From: Verrucomicrobiota bacterium
GTDB taxonomy: Bacteria; Verrucomicrobiota; Verrucomicrobiia; Verrucomicrobiales; DEV007
Reading direction: 5' to 3'
NCBI GenBank assembly: GCA_963205275.1
Contig: CAUJIH010000108.1
Location: forward strand, 1-35,103
DNA length: 35,103 nt
Shown: piece by piece, positions 16,819 through 25,210 of the stretch
Layout of the letters: every line of letters begins with the position of its first letter
How positions within the stretch are numbered: position 1 is the first letter of the stretch
Notes under the pieces: model-generated
Seen by the model: only the letters and a program-made list of their open reading frames with translations
What the model was told of the DNA's origin: nothing
The model's database searches: none
Position numbers and translations under genes: made by a program

Positions 16819-17628
16819 TTAAACTGACTTCACCGCCTCGACAAGCGGTTTGACGAATGCCTCCACCGCAGAGGCAGCATCGCCTTGAGTTGCATGCTCG
16901 GCGACGATTCGCACGATGGCACTGCCGACGATTACTCCATCAGAGGTGCGGGCGACCGTAGCTGCCTGCTCAGGAGTCGAAATCCCAAAGCCAACGGCTA
17001 CGGGGACTGAGGTGTAGCGCTTGATCGCCGCGACGTTTTCAGAGATACCATCGGCGAGAGAGGTTTGCGTGCCAGTTACGCCCTCGCGGGATACATAGTA
17101 AACAAAGCCTTCTGCGGTAGTCACGAGCTTCTTCATACGCTCCTCAGGCGTCGTCGGTGCGATCAGTCGGATCTGGCAGAGGCCGCTTTCTGTCATGAGT
17201 TCGCAGTTTCGCTTTGCTTCCTCGGGGGGGAGATCGAGCAGAAGTAGACCATCCACTCCGGCAGCTGCTGCATCCGCATGAAATGCAGAGAATCCGTAGG
17301 CGTATATCGGATTCAGATAGGTGAAAAGCACGATGGGGGTTTCACTTTGCAGTCGAAATCGCCGGACCAGATCGAGCACCTTCGGAACCGTAACCCCCGC
17401 CTCGAGCGCACGGTGAGCCGCCATTTGATTGACGACTCCATCTGCCATCGGGTCGGAGAAGGGGAGTCCCATCTCGATCACGTCGACTCCGGTGCGATCA
17501 AGCGCACGCAGGATGTCTAGGCAGCGATCAATCTCGGGATCGCCGGCGCAGACGTAAGAGATGAATGCACGCTTCCCTGTCTCGCGCAGCAACGCGAAAC
17601 GCTGGTCAATACGGTTTTCAAAACTCAT
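16819..17628 (-). CDS. trpA: Tryptophan synthase alpha subunit
   Basis: Cleaves indole-3-glycerol phosphate to indole and glyceraldehyde-3-phosphate; the indole is channelled to TrpB, which is not in this window. The 269-residue barrel has VIEMGLPFSDPMADG at 50-64, with catalytic Glu52 and Asp63 (counterparts of Glu49 and Asp60 in the Salmonella enzyme). It also has the LFTYLNPIYAYG loop at about 101-112, LLLLDLPPEE, and a phosphate-binding GFGIS near residue 215. Active-site residues are intact. It stands between the thioredoxin-like gene (43-base gap) and dapA, separated from the other trp genes. Co-transcription with dapA is plausible but not shown. Confidence 0.96.
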   Translation of the reverse strand: MSFENRIDQRFALLRETGKRAFISYVCAGDPEIDRCLDILRALDRTGVDVIEMGLPFSDPMADGVVNQMAAHRALEAGVTVPKVLDLVRRFRLQSETPIVLFTYLNPIYAYGFSAFHADAAAAGVDGLLLLDLPPEEAKRNCELMTESGLCQIRLIAPTTPEERMKKLVTTAEGFVYYVSREGVTGTQTSLADGISENVAAIKRYTSVPVAVGFGISTPEQAATVARTSDGVIVGSAIVRIVAEHATQGDAASAVEAFVKPLVEAVKSV

Positions 17629-17671
17629 TCGATCATGCGTCTCGATCTGCTAGAGGATCGAGACGATCAGA

Positions 17672-18532
17672 TTACTTGGCGAGGGCGTCAGATACGGCCT
17701 TTTCCAGATCTTCACCGCGCAGGTTGGAAGCGATGATCTTGCCATCTTTGCCGATCAGAAAAGTCGCGGGGATGGAACTAATCCCGTATTCACGAGCGAT
17801 TTTATTCTCCCAGCCCTTTCCGTCGAAATACTGAGGCCAAGTCATCTTTTGCTCGCCGACGTATTTCTCCACCTCTGCTTTGTCCTCATCGAGCGAAATC
17901 CCGACGATCTCGAAGCCCTTTTCCTTGTATTTTCCATAGGTTGCGATCACATTTGGCATCTCAGCTTTGCAGGGACCACACCAAGTCGCCCAGAAATCGA
18001 CTAAGACGACTTTGTTCTTCATCTTGGCGAGATCGACTTCCCGACCATCGAGCGCGGTAAAGGCGATATTCAGATCGTCCCCTGCTCCCGGCATGGCAAG
18101 CTCAGCGGTCATCTGATCCAAAAGCTGGCCCAATTGTGCGCTCAATTCATGCTTGGCAAAATCTTCCTTTACACGAGCGATGAATTCTTTCGCTTTGCCT
18201 TTGTGATTCGCGGCCCCCGCGATCGTGAAATAGGGCTGCAGAATTTCCGTGACGATTTTCCGGAGATCAGCGTCGTCGCCCTTTGGCTGAAGATCGTAAC
18301 GCTTCAGTAGAAGGTCCGCGACGGACTCCAGATTACCCAGAGAATGCTGTGCATCGACAAGGATTGCCAGAGCATCGTCTGCATCCTCTGCTTTTGGATT
18401 TTGTTTCAGATAGTCTTCGATTGCCGTAACTTTTTGAGAGTCAAATTTCGCGGCGATCTCTTTAGCAGTTTCAGCGTGTAGGATCATCGGTAGTGCGGAT
18501 GCGAATAAAATGGGGAGTAACAGGAATTTCAT
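17672..18532 (-). CDS. TlpA-like periplasmic thioredoxin-fold protein
   Basis: A 286-residue exported thiol-disulfide protein. The ATG at 18530-18532 places a clean signal peptide at the start (MKFLLLPILFASALPMILHA, cut near residue 20). Longer in-frame starts only add a charged leader. Residues about 20-145 form a helical domain of unknown role. A thioredoxin/TlpA/ResA domain follows, with FWATWCGPCKAEMP, where Cys185 and Cys188 form the CxxC redox pair, then SIPATFLIGKDGKI containing the cis-proline. Related proteins reduce periplasmic cysteines, for example for cytochrome c maturation. It is encoded 43 bases upstream of trpA on the same strand, which may be only transcriptional convenience. 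Confidence 0.9.
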   Translation of the reverse strand: MKFLLLPILFASALPMILHAETAKEIAAKFDSQKVTAIEDYLKQNPKAEDADDALAILVDAQHSLGNLESVADLLLKRYDLQPKGDDADLRKIVTEILQPYFTIAGAANHKGKAKEFIARVKEDFAKHELSAQLGQLLDQMTAELAMPGAGDDLNIAFTALDGREVDLAKMKNKVVLVDFWATWCGPCKAEMPNVIATYGKYKEKGFEIVGISLDEDKAEVEKYVGEQKMTWPQYFDGKGWENKIAREYGISSIPATFLIGKDGKIIASNLRGEDLEKAVSDALAK

Positions 18533-18669
18533 GGTTTTGTAATATGTGATAAGAGCGGAGTCGCGATAGTTTCGACGCATTCTGTGAAAAATCTTAAAAA
18601 AGTTTCCTATCATTTCTCGGATGTCCATTTAGAACTCGACAGGCTGTGCAACGAGAGAACAGTCGCTCG

Positions 18670-19920
18670 TCACCAGTAGGTCCGCAGAGAGAGCATCCAA
18701 GTCGAAGAATCAATCTGATTTCCGCCGGTTCCGATCTGATCTCCGATGGCATACTCGTGTCCGAGCATCACTTTCAATTGATCGTCATGGATGCGATACG
18801 TCAGCCCGGTATAAAAGGTGTGATAATGTGCGACGGATGCTCGTGTGTTGAAACGCTGAGGAATTTGCTCTGGACCTTGATCCATGTAGGCATAGCGTGT
18901 GACAAAGCGGAGCTGATCTGTGAGATTCCAGTATGGAATGATGGAAAGTCCCCATGTGTCATATCCGGCGCGTAGCGCTCCCGTAGCCATGCCGTTCTGT
19001 GCGAAAATCAGATCCGTTACCAAGCCACCTTGGCTGCCCTTAGTTTCCGTCCCGAATGCCGCGACATGCTCGAAGGGAGAGCCAAGACTGGAGTCGGGAC
19101 CGATGCCTGGAGTCTTCGGAGTCGTCGGATTATCGGTGAACAGATAGTCGAAGTAGAGGGTCGTAGCCTCCGTCACCTGACGCGAGGCACGATAGGAGGC
19201 ACTCCCGCGAGAGTCCAGATCCGGCCAGTTCCAGCGCTCGCTCGTGGAGTCCAGTTCTCCGCCGATGATGCGAGCACCGATTTCTTGTGAGAGTCCCCAC
19301 AATTTGAAAGCGACGGAAGCCCCCCAAGGTTTGCTGCTGGAGAGAGAATTGACAAGGGCTGATCGTTCCACCGTATAAATTTGATTCAGCGAGGAAGAAT
19401 ACTCTCGTGTGATGGACTGTTTGAGTTTTCCGACTCGAACGTAAAGGTCAGGTGAAGGATCCCATGAAAGATAGAAGTCGCTGAGATCGTCGAAGAAGAC
19501 TCCGTAGGTGAAGCCATGAGAGCCAGCGCCCCCCACTCCATCCGCCATGTTCATCGTGCCGAGAAAGGAGAGATGATGAGCAAAATCGATCTTCGTGCCG
19601 AGTCGAAAGCTCGTGTGGTCGTAGCCGTGATAGCCCTCTCGCTGGCGAACTCCGCTGAAAACTCCGTCCTTCGTCTGTGAAGTCAGGCGTCCGTGGTAGC
19701 GCCCAGTCAGTTTCACAGAGCGGATCGCACCGTCGCCCTCATAGAGCGTATTCCGATCAAACAGATTCGACCATTCGATTACAGAGGGTGATGGTGTGCT
19801 TTCGCTATCAATCGATGAATTAAACATCGACGCATCACCTGCTTGGGTGCTCTCAATTGCCAAGCTGAGGGTAAGAAGTAGAAGTAGGGGCGAACGTGTC
19901 TTACGGGTGGACAGAGGCAT
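18670..19920 (-). CDS. Outer-membrane porin, OprO/OprP-like
   Basis: A 416-residue protein with a signal peptide (hydrophobic stretch at about residues 12-24, cleavage near TQA). The rest alternates polar and aromatic residues as expected for a beta-barrel and ends in a C-terminal Trp after LSLRTYW, a typical outer-membrane insertion signal. The segment VRVGKLKQSITREYSSSLNQ followed by YTVERSALVNSL matches the pattern of the phosphate-selective porin O/P family (a lysine-rich strand, then a VERS-type strand). Substrate specificity is unknown. The gene appears monocistronic, 137 bases from the thioredoxin-like gene and 73 bases from the DUF4407 gene. Confidence 0.82.
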   Translation of the reverse strand: MPLSTRKTRSPLLLLLTLSLAIESTQAGDASMFNSSIDSESTPSPSVIEWSNLFDRNTLYEGDGAIRSVKLTGRYHGRLTSQTKDGVFSGVRQREGYHGYDHTSFRLGTKIDFAHHLSFLGTMNMADGVGGAGSHGFTYGVFFDDLSDFYLSWDPSPDLYVRVGKLKQSITREYSSSLNQIYTVERSALVNSLSSSKPWGASVAFKLWGLSQEIGARIIGGELDSTSERWNWPDLDSRGSASYRASRQVTEATTLYFDYLFTDNPTTPKTPGIGPDSSLGSPFEHVAAFGTETKGSQGGLVTDLIFAQNGMATGALRAGYDTWGLSIIPYWNLTDQLRFVTRYAYMDQGPEQIPQRFNTRASVAHYHTFYTGLTYRIHDDQLKVMLGHEYAIGDQIGTGGNQIDSSTWMLSLRTYW

Positions 19921-19993
19921 TGGCGAAAGCTCTGATTCTTGAGTGTGACTCGGAACTCGTCAAACGAGATTTCGCCTTTGAAGTTGGTCCCGT

Positions 19994-21751
19994 TTACGCA
20001 CTGTTTCGCGCAGCAGCCTCAGCAGCCTCACGATCAAAATAGGCCTCCATTCTATGGTTTAAATCCTCATAGAAAGTGTCCGCGATCACTTCGAGTCGCT
20101 TGGAGCGATTTTTTGCTCGCTGACCTTTTTCGTCGAGTAGGCGGGCTTTTTCGCTCTCCACCCGCTCGTCAAAGGCAGCTTCTAATTCCAGCAGATTCTC
20201 AATAAAAACTTTCGCAGCGCGAGAACTATCGATTCCCTCCATCAGAGCCTTCTCCAGCGGCTTGTTCTGGGCCAGATGAAGTAACTGATTATTCGAGGGA
20301 TCCTCTATGTATTTACTAAATCCCTCGAGCCAAGCTTGGCGCTCGCGCGCAAAGCGGACTTCCTCGCGATCCACCAGAGTATCGTAGGGACCAGGTTGAG
20401 AGAAAAACTTCACTACCAAGGGAATCGTATCGATCAACATGAAGAGACCGGCGAGCACGAAGTAGGAGATCAGGGCGAACTGACCGCCCTCAGAGTTCTT
20501 TTCGAAGAGCTTGTGTAGGGCCAGGGTCTGAGTCAGTAGATCGCGCCTTGGTTCCGCCGTGATCGCTGCGATCCTCTCTTGCTCCTGCGAGGCGATGGAC
20601 TTGAGTTCCTCCTGCAGACGACCCAGTTCCGCAAGTCGGGTGTCGATTTGTGAGGTGATCGTAGAGCGAATTGCGTTTTGCTGCTCGACAAACTGGTCGG
20701 CCTGTGATTGCTGGACCTGTCGCTTCAGATCGGCCACTCGACTTCGTTCTTCCTTGATTCTTTCGGCCTTCGTAGCAGCCAGAGTGACGAACTCTTGCCG
20801 AATCGAGTCTTCGGTAGTCTTGATTTGGGTGGCGAGGGTATTTCGCTGTTCTGTGAGATAGGCTAGCATTTCGCCGAGGCGCTTGGTTTCATCTCGTCGC
20901 CAAGCCAGTTGATCTGCCTGGATACTTTTCGCACGAGGCCCCAGACCGATAATTCCGCTGCGCTGACCATTCACTTCACGCTCGAATTCCTTCTGCCAAG
21001 TGTCTAGTTCCGTTTGCAGAGTGGCATAGCGAGTTTGTGTCTCTGAGATTTCTTTATCAGTAGTTTCGATCTTCCTCTTCGCTTCAGCGATTTCTGATTC
21101 GATACGCTTCTCCATCTGAGTCCGGAGTTCGGGATCGAGATCCGAGAGAGGATCAGGAAGTCCGGCTGTGGAATCTTCAGCGAGAAATTCTGCCGAGAAA
21201 GTTTTCTCGAAGCTCGCACGCTGCTCTGCGATCTGCGTTTCCAGTTCCACAATTTTGCCTTCGACTGTCGCTTTTTCCTTATTCGCCTCAAGACGCATTT
21301 CTTGAATTTCGGCTTGCCGTTCTTCTTCGATCACTCCCGTGATCGTATCTTTAAAAAGCAGAAGGGTCAGCGGATGCGAGATCGTGACCCCCATCAGCGC
21401 AGCGACGACGATACGCAGAAAAAACTGGCCGATCTTGCGATGAAATCGCTGATAGGATCGATAGATCGAAAGCAGGGCTCTGTCGATGGTCATGATGATC
21501 AGTGACCAAGCGAGCGAGATGGGCACGATGAAGTTCCAGTTATCCGTCAGGGTGGAAAGTGCATAGCTGCACGCGATAAATGCGAAAGTCGCTGGTACTA
21601 ACACTGTAGCACCGAAAGCAACGTATTTTCTCTGCTCCCATCCGGGGCACTGTTCTAGAGTCTCTGCTCCGGCTCCGGAGAGCCAGAAGAAAACATGCTT
21701 GATTGTGCTGCTTTTTGAGGCAGGAGGGGTGGAATAGCGCGGCCGTTGCAT
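19994..21751 (-). CDS. DUF4407 membrane protein with long coiled coil
   Basis: This 585-residue protein matches the DUF4407 pattern. A short N-terminal FFWLSGAGAETLEQCPGWEQ motif precedes three membrane helices at about residues 45-65, 73-93 and 112-135. A very long Glu/Gln/Arg/Lys-rich coiled coil follows (about 140-405). A fourth membrane helix lies at about 425-450 (FALISYFVLAGLFMLIDTIP), and the C-terminal region is helical, ending in an Ala/Glu-rich tail. The layout implies a coiled coil held between membrane segments. No biochemical role is established for the family. The gene is flanked by an AT-rich 210-base gap upstream and the porin downstream on the same strand. Confidence 0.85.
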   Translation of the reverse strand: MQRPRYSTPPASKSSTIKHVFFWLSGAGAETLEQCPGWEQRKYVAFGATVLVPATFAFIACSYALSTLTDNWNFIVPISLAWSLIIMTIDRALLSIYRSYQRFHRKIGQFFLRIVVAALMGVTISHPLTLLLFKDTITGVIEEERQAEIQEMRLEANKEKATVEGKIVELETQIAEQRASFEKTFSAEFLAEDSTAGLPDPLSDLDPELRTQMEKRIESEIAEAKRKIETTDKEISETQTRYATLQTELDTWQKEFEREVNGQRSGIIGLGPRAKSIQADQLAWRRDETKRLGEMLAYLTEQRNTLATQIKTTEDSIRQEFVTLAATKAERIKEERSRVADLKRQVQQSQADQFVEQQNAIRSTITSQIDTRLAELGRLQEELKSIASQEQERIAAITAEPRRDLLTQTLALHKLFEKNSEGGQFALISYFVLAGLFMLIDTIPLVVKFFSQPGPYDTLVDREEVRFARERQAWLEGFSKYIEDPSNNQLLHLAQNKPLEKALMEGIDSSRAAKVFIENLLELEAAFDERVESEKARLLDEKGQRAKNRSKRLEVIADTFYEDLNHRMEAYFDREAAEAAARNSA

Positions 21752-21961
21752 GGTGAGGAAGGGATGAGAGATAAAGGCAAAAGGCGAAGAAAAAATGATT
21801 ATTTCAATTTTTAAGAACTCCTACGAATATGTAAATTCAAATCATTCATTAAATTCTCACTCTTTAGAGTACTTTTCAAGACCTGCGGTGGCTTCTTGAG
21901 ATCAAATCGTCTGATCTGGACTGCGCAAACCAATGAGCAGTCTGTCGAAACAGTATCGAAA

Positions 21962-22888
21962 TCACGCCTTCACCGGCTCGGGTTCGATATGGACTAAAAC
22001 CTTGGCGATCATGACTCCCGAAATATCACCACGCAGAGCGCTCTGGACCTGATGCGCGATCACATGTGCCTGATAGACGGGCATATTTCGATCCACCCGT
22101 ACGTCAAGATCGACATAGTAGTCAAATCCCACTTTCCTTACAATACACTTGTGTAAGCTGGTGACATTCGGAACGGTGAGAGCAATTCTTCGCACGGCGG
22201 TTTCGATATCTCCACTAGGTCGAATATCCGTTAGTTCAAGTACGGCTCCTTTACAGATTTCCCATCCATTCCGAGCGATTACGAAGGAAGCAATTAGGGC
22301 GGCCCAATCATCTGCGCTCGACCAGCGCGGATCGGGATGGAACCAATGCCCGATCAGTGCTACGGCGATTCCGATAAATGCTGCGGCCGATGTGAGAGCA
22401 TCGCTGCGGTGATGAAACGCATCGCCTTTCAGTGCAGAACTCCCGACATCTTCGCCCACTCTTGATACGAAGCGAAATAGGATCTCCTTGATCACGACTA
22501 CAGCCACGAGTACGATCAGAGTCCATGGTGCGGGCATGATATGGGGATCTCGAATCTGCTTCACGCTGTGCCAGCCTATGTTGTAGGCGGCAAAAAAGAG
22601 AAAGAGAGCGACGGCTACGGTGGCCAGAGGCTCTGCTTTTCCGTGCCCATAGGGGTGATTCTCGTCGGGTGGTCGGGCGGACACGCGCAGCCCGACATAA
22701 ACCAAAATAGAGGAGACGACGTCGGTGGCTGACTCGATCGCATCGGCGATCAACGCATAAGAGTGACCGAAAACCCCTGCGAGTGCCTTCCCTGTTGCAA
22801 GTAAGATGTTAATCGCGATTCCGAGCAAGGTCGCTCGCATGCCCTGGATCGCGGGATGGAGGGATGGAGGTGTTGTTTCGGTAGTCAT
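21962..22888 (-). CDS. Cation diffusion facilitator family transporter
   Basis: Exports divalent metal ions from the cytoplasm by proton exchange. From the ATG at 22886-22888 it has 308 residues with the CDF order of membrane segments. The first metal-site helix reads ALIADAIESATDVVSS, with Asp49, Glu52 and Asp56 where zinc exporters of the CzcD type have Asp-His-Asp. The second is HHRSDALTSAAAF in helix 5. NHPYGHGKAEPLA is the His/Gly-rich loop, and the C-terminal CDF dimerisation domain (VGFDYYVDLDVRVDRNMPVY) is present. The Glu replacing His in the first motif suggests a metal other than zinc, such as Mn, Fe or Co; that is inference. An upstream in-frame start at 22930 adds 14 residues and is less likely. 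Confidence 0.93.
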   Translation of the reverse strand: MTTETTPPSLHPAIQGMRATLLGIAINILLATGKALAGVFGHSYALIADAIESATDVVSSILVYVGLRVSARPPDENHPYGHGKAEPLATVAVALFLFFAAYNIGWHSVKQIRDPHIMPAPWTLIVLVAVVVIKEILFRFVSRVGEDVGSSALKGDAFHHRSDALTSAAAFIGIAVALIGHWFHPDPRWSSADDWAALIASFVIARNGWEICKGAVLELTDIRPSGDIETAVRRIALTVPNVTSLHKCIVRKVGFDYYVDLDVRVDRNMPVYQAHVIAHQVQSALRGDISGVMIAKVLVHIEPEPVKA

Positions 22889-23075
22889 TGTCGCAATGCC
22901 TACAAGTGTGGCAACAGCAGTGCGACACATGAGGGCGAATTTCTTGCCATTATGCAGCTACGGGTTTCCTGTTGGTGCGAACTTCGGGCAGGATACGAGG
23001 ATGCATCAGAAAGTCAATCTGGGATCATGGGCTTTAGGGAGCAGATGACAAATGATCGCGGATCACTATGGCTTA

Positions 23076-23963
23076 TCAATTTTTGACTTTTAGAGTCACT
23101 CCACTCTGTGCAAGAACAGTGTTGGGAAAGATTTTTTTGGCTTCTTCGAGAAGGTGTTCCGCTCGATTCTGAAAATAGTGGATCAGGACCAATTGTTGCA
23201 CTCCGGCTTTCAGTGCGATCTGCGCAGATTCCGTCACTGGAGTGTGGGCAGCATCGAAAATCAGGAGCGATGCTCCCTTTGCATACTCGGCGATGGGCGG
23301 ATGAGGATGGGTATCGCCTGTGAAGAATGCGCAGGCTCCCGTCGCCTTGTGTGTTACCTTATAGCATAAGGCCTGCTCAGGCACTGACTTGCCCGATAAG
23401 TGATGAGCTGCGAAGACATCGAAGTGGAGGTCTCCCGCGTCAAAGGAATCTCCGGCGGAAAGTGGTAACAGCCGACGAGCAGGAATGACTTCGGGGAAGC
23501 GAGAGCTCTGAAGGAAGGTATCGGCAGCTTCGACGACAGACTGAAGATGCTCGCTGGGACCGGCAATCAGGAGTGGAGTGCTCTCTCGTCTTTTCATTCC
23601 TTCGTAGAAGAGCAGTTGTGGTAGCCCGATGTAGTGATCCTGATGAAAGTGTGTGATGATGAGAGATTCGAGCTTGACTGGATCAAAGCCGTAATCTCGC
23701 ATTCGCAGAATCGAAGACCAACCGGTGTCCACCAGATGTTTGCCATTGATAAGGAAACTTGCGGCTTCCCTTCCGATCTCCGGAATGTAGGCAGATTCTC
23801 CGATGAATGTAAACTGCAGCGACGCGTCGGAAGTCGCTGGCTTTGAATCCTCTGAAGTTGCAGAGAACGCACTAGTGAGACCGAGCGACGCGAGTGTCGC
23901 GATTCGACCAAAGGTGCGTCGGGAAAGATCAGTGTATTGACTGGAGAGCTTCGATTGCTTCAT
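23076..23963 (-). CDS. Tat-exported metallo-beta-lactamase-fold hydrolase
   Basis: A 295-residue secreted hydrolase. The N-terminus has a twin-arginine signal (LSRRTFGRIATLASLGLTSA, residues 13-32). The metallo-beta-lactamase fold follows, with the metal-binding motif HFHQDH at 105-110. Later ligands are in FAAHHLSGK, FFTGDTHPH and a final LIHYF, in the order seen in the RNase Z/arylsulfatase-like branch. All key His and Asp residues appear present. Folding in the cytoplasm before Tat export fits a metalloenzyme. The substrate is unknown. The gene is 41 bases downstream of the carbon-nitrogen hydrolase on the same strand, so the two may be co-transcribed. Confidence 0.9.
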   Translation of the reverse strand: MKQSKLSSQYTDLSRRTFGRIATLASLGLTSAFSATSEDSKPATSDASLQFTFIGESAYIPEIGREAASFLINGKHLVDTGWSSILRMRDYGFDPVKLESLIITHFHQDHYIGLPQLLFYEGMKRRESTPLLIAGPSEHLQSVVEAADTFLQSSRFPEVIPARRLLPLSAGDSFDAGDLHFDVFAAHHLSGKSVPEQALCYKVTHKATGACAFFTGDTHPHPPIAEYAKGASLLIFDAAHTPVTESAQIALKAGVQQLVLIHYFQNRAEHLLEEAKKIFPNTVLAQSGVTLKVKN

Positions 23964-24004
23964 GAGAATGAGATATGTGTTGCCGGGGTGATTTTATAAT
24001 GGAA

Positions 24005-25012
24005 TCACTTCCGTCTAGTTGTAGTCTTGTAAACATTAAGTGCTTCGTGAAGCTGATCCATCAGTTCGAGACCGGATTTGCTACTCCTATAAAATTTCTG
24101 GGTGTAATATTTTTGATCGAGATCGAGTTGATAGACCATAAGATGTTCGCGGAACAATCCTGCACCCGCTACGATCTGACCCGTAGGATCGAGCAAGTAG
24201 CTGTCACCGTAGCCATAGCCATCGTGTTCTTGCCCGTCTAACTGCTTTCCTGTGACGATATTGTTGGCGCGAAGAAAATAGACTCCGTTTTCCACTGCTC
24301 TCGCAATATGATCATTGCGCACCGCTGCATAGTGTTCGACCGCATTCTCGATGAAATTGAAATGTGGGGCAATGATCAAGTTTGCTCCTTTCAATGCCAA
24401 GATACGAGTCGGTTCAATGTATCCGCCATCCGAGCAGATAACGATGCCGAACTTGAGACCTTTTTTATCGAAGACGGTAAACTCCCGCCCAGGCTCGAAG
24501 TAGCCTTCGTAGGGCAGGGATTTGCTGTAGCGGCCCAAGATTCGACCTCGTTCAATGACTACTGCAGTGTTGTAGAGCTTATCGTCACGCAGTTCGTTGA
24601 GGCCGACGATCAGTGTCGTATCGCAATTGGCGGTAAGATCGAGCACACGCCTCATTTCAGGGGAATCGACGGAGAAGCAGTGTTTCCGTGCGTCATTCCC
24701 ATCCTTATAATAGCCGGTGAGAAAACACTCCGGAAACGAGACAATATCCAGCTTCGCATCAATTGCCTGGGTCAGGCCCTTTTTGACTGTGGCAAGATTC
24801 GCTTCGAAGTCGCCGATCCGGCACTCGCACTGGTAGTGTCCAACTCGAACGATCCTAGGCTTGGCATCCGCAGAGAACGATTTCGCGACAAGTAATCCGA
24901 ATACGAATGGTAGCGGGCATACATTGCGAATTCCATTCACGCATAGTCGAAAGATGCCATGTGACGAATTGAATGTAGTCAGAGAAGGCATTTCGAAGGG
25001 GAAGATTCTCAT
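24005..25012 (-). CDS. Carbon-nitrogen hydrolase (nitrilase superfamily), probably exported
   Basis: A nitrilase-superfamily amidohydrolase with the Glu-Lys-Cys triad complete: Glu in FPECFLTGYY, Lys in GRYSKSLPYEG, and Cys in GIVICSDGGYIEPTR (residues 103, 172 and 201 counted from the first Met of the frame at 25036; eight less from the chosen ATG). Before the domain is a hydrophobic stretch PLPFVFGLLVAKSFSADA that looks like a signal peptide, though an unusually long leader precedes it. The ATG at 25012 is therefore a guess; 25036 and 24991 are alternatives. Superfamily members hydrolyse amides, nitriles or carbamoyl groups; the substrate here is not evident. The neighbouring exported hydrolase suggests joint extracytoplasmic breakdown of a small compound, which is speculation. 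Confidence 0.88.
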   Translation of the reverse strand: MRIFPFEMPSLTTFNSSHGIFRLCVNGIRNVCPLPFVFGLLVAKSFSADAKPRIVRVGHYQCECRIGDFEANLATVKKGLTQAIDAKLDIVSFPECFLTGYYKDGNDARKHCFSVDSPEMRRVLDLTANCDTTLIVGLNELRDDKLYNTAVVIERGRILGRYSKSLPYEGYFEPGREFTVFDKKGLKFGIVICSDGGYIEPTRILALKGANLIIAPHFNFIENAVEHYAAVRNDHIARAVENGVYFLRANNIVTGKQLDGQEHDGYGYGDSYLLDPTGQIVAGAGLFREHLMVYQLDLDQKYYTQKFYRSSKSGLELMDQLHEALNVYKTTTRRK

Positions 25013-25210
25013 TGTGCTTCGGTAACGCTGTTCCACAATTTTATAAAGTGAGGATTAGGAATCAAGAAAGATTACAGGTGACTTCGTTTGAATGACGAGT
25101 CAGCTCTTTCTCGTTGTATCGTTCGCAACGGAAGATTGCTCTACCGTAGAATCTTTTACGACTTCGAATAGAGTGAGCCAAGAAGCGCATCTTGGAACTC
25201 GGATCGCAAA

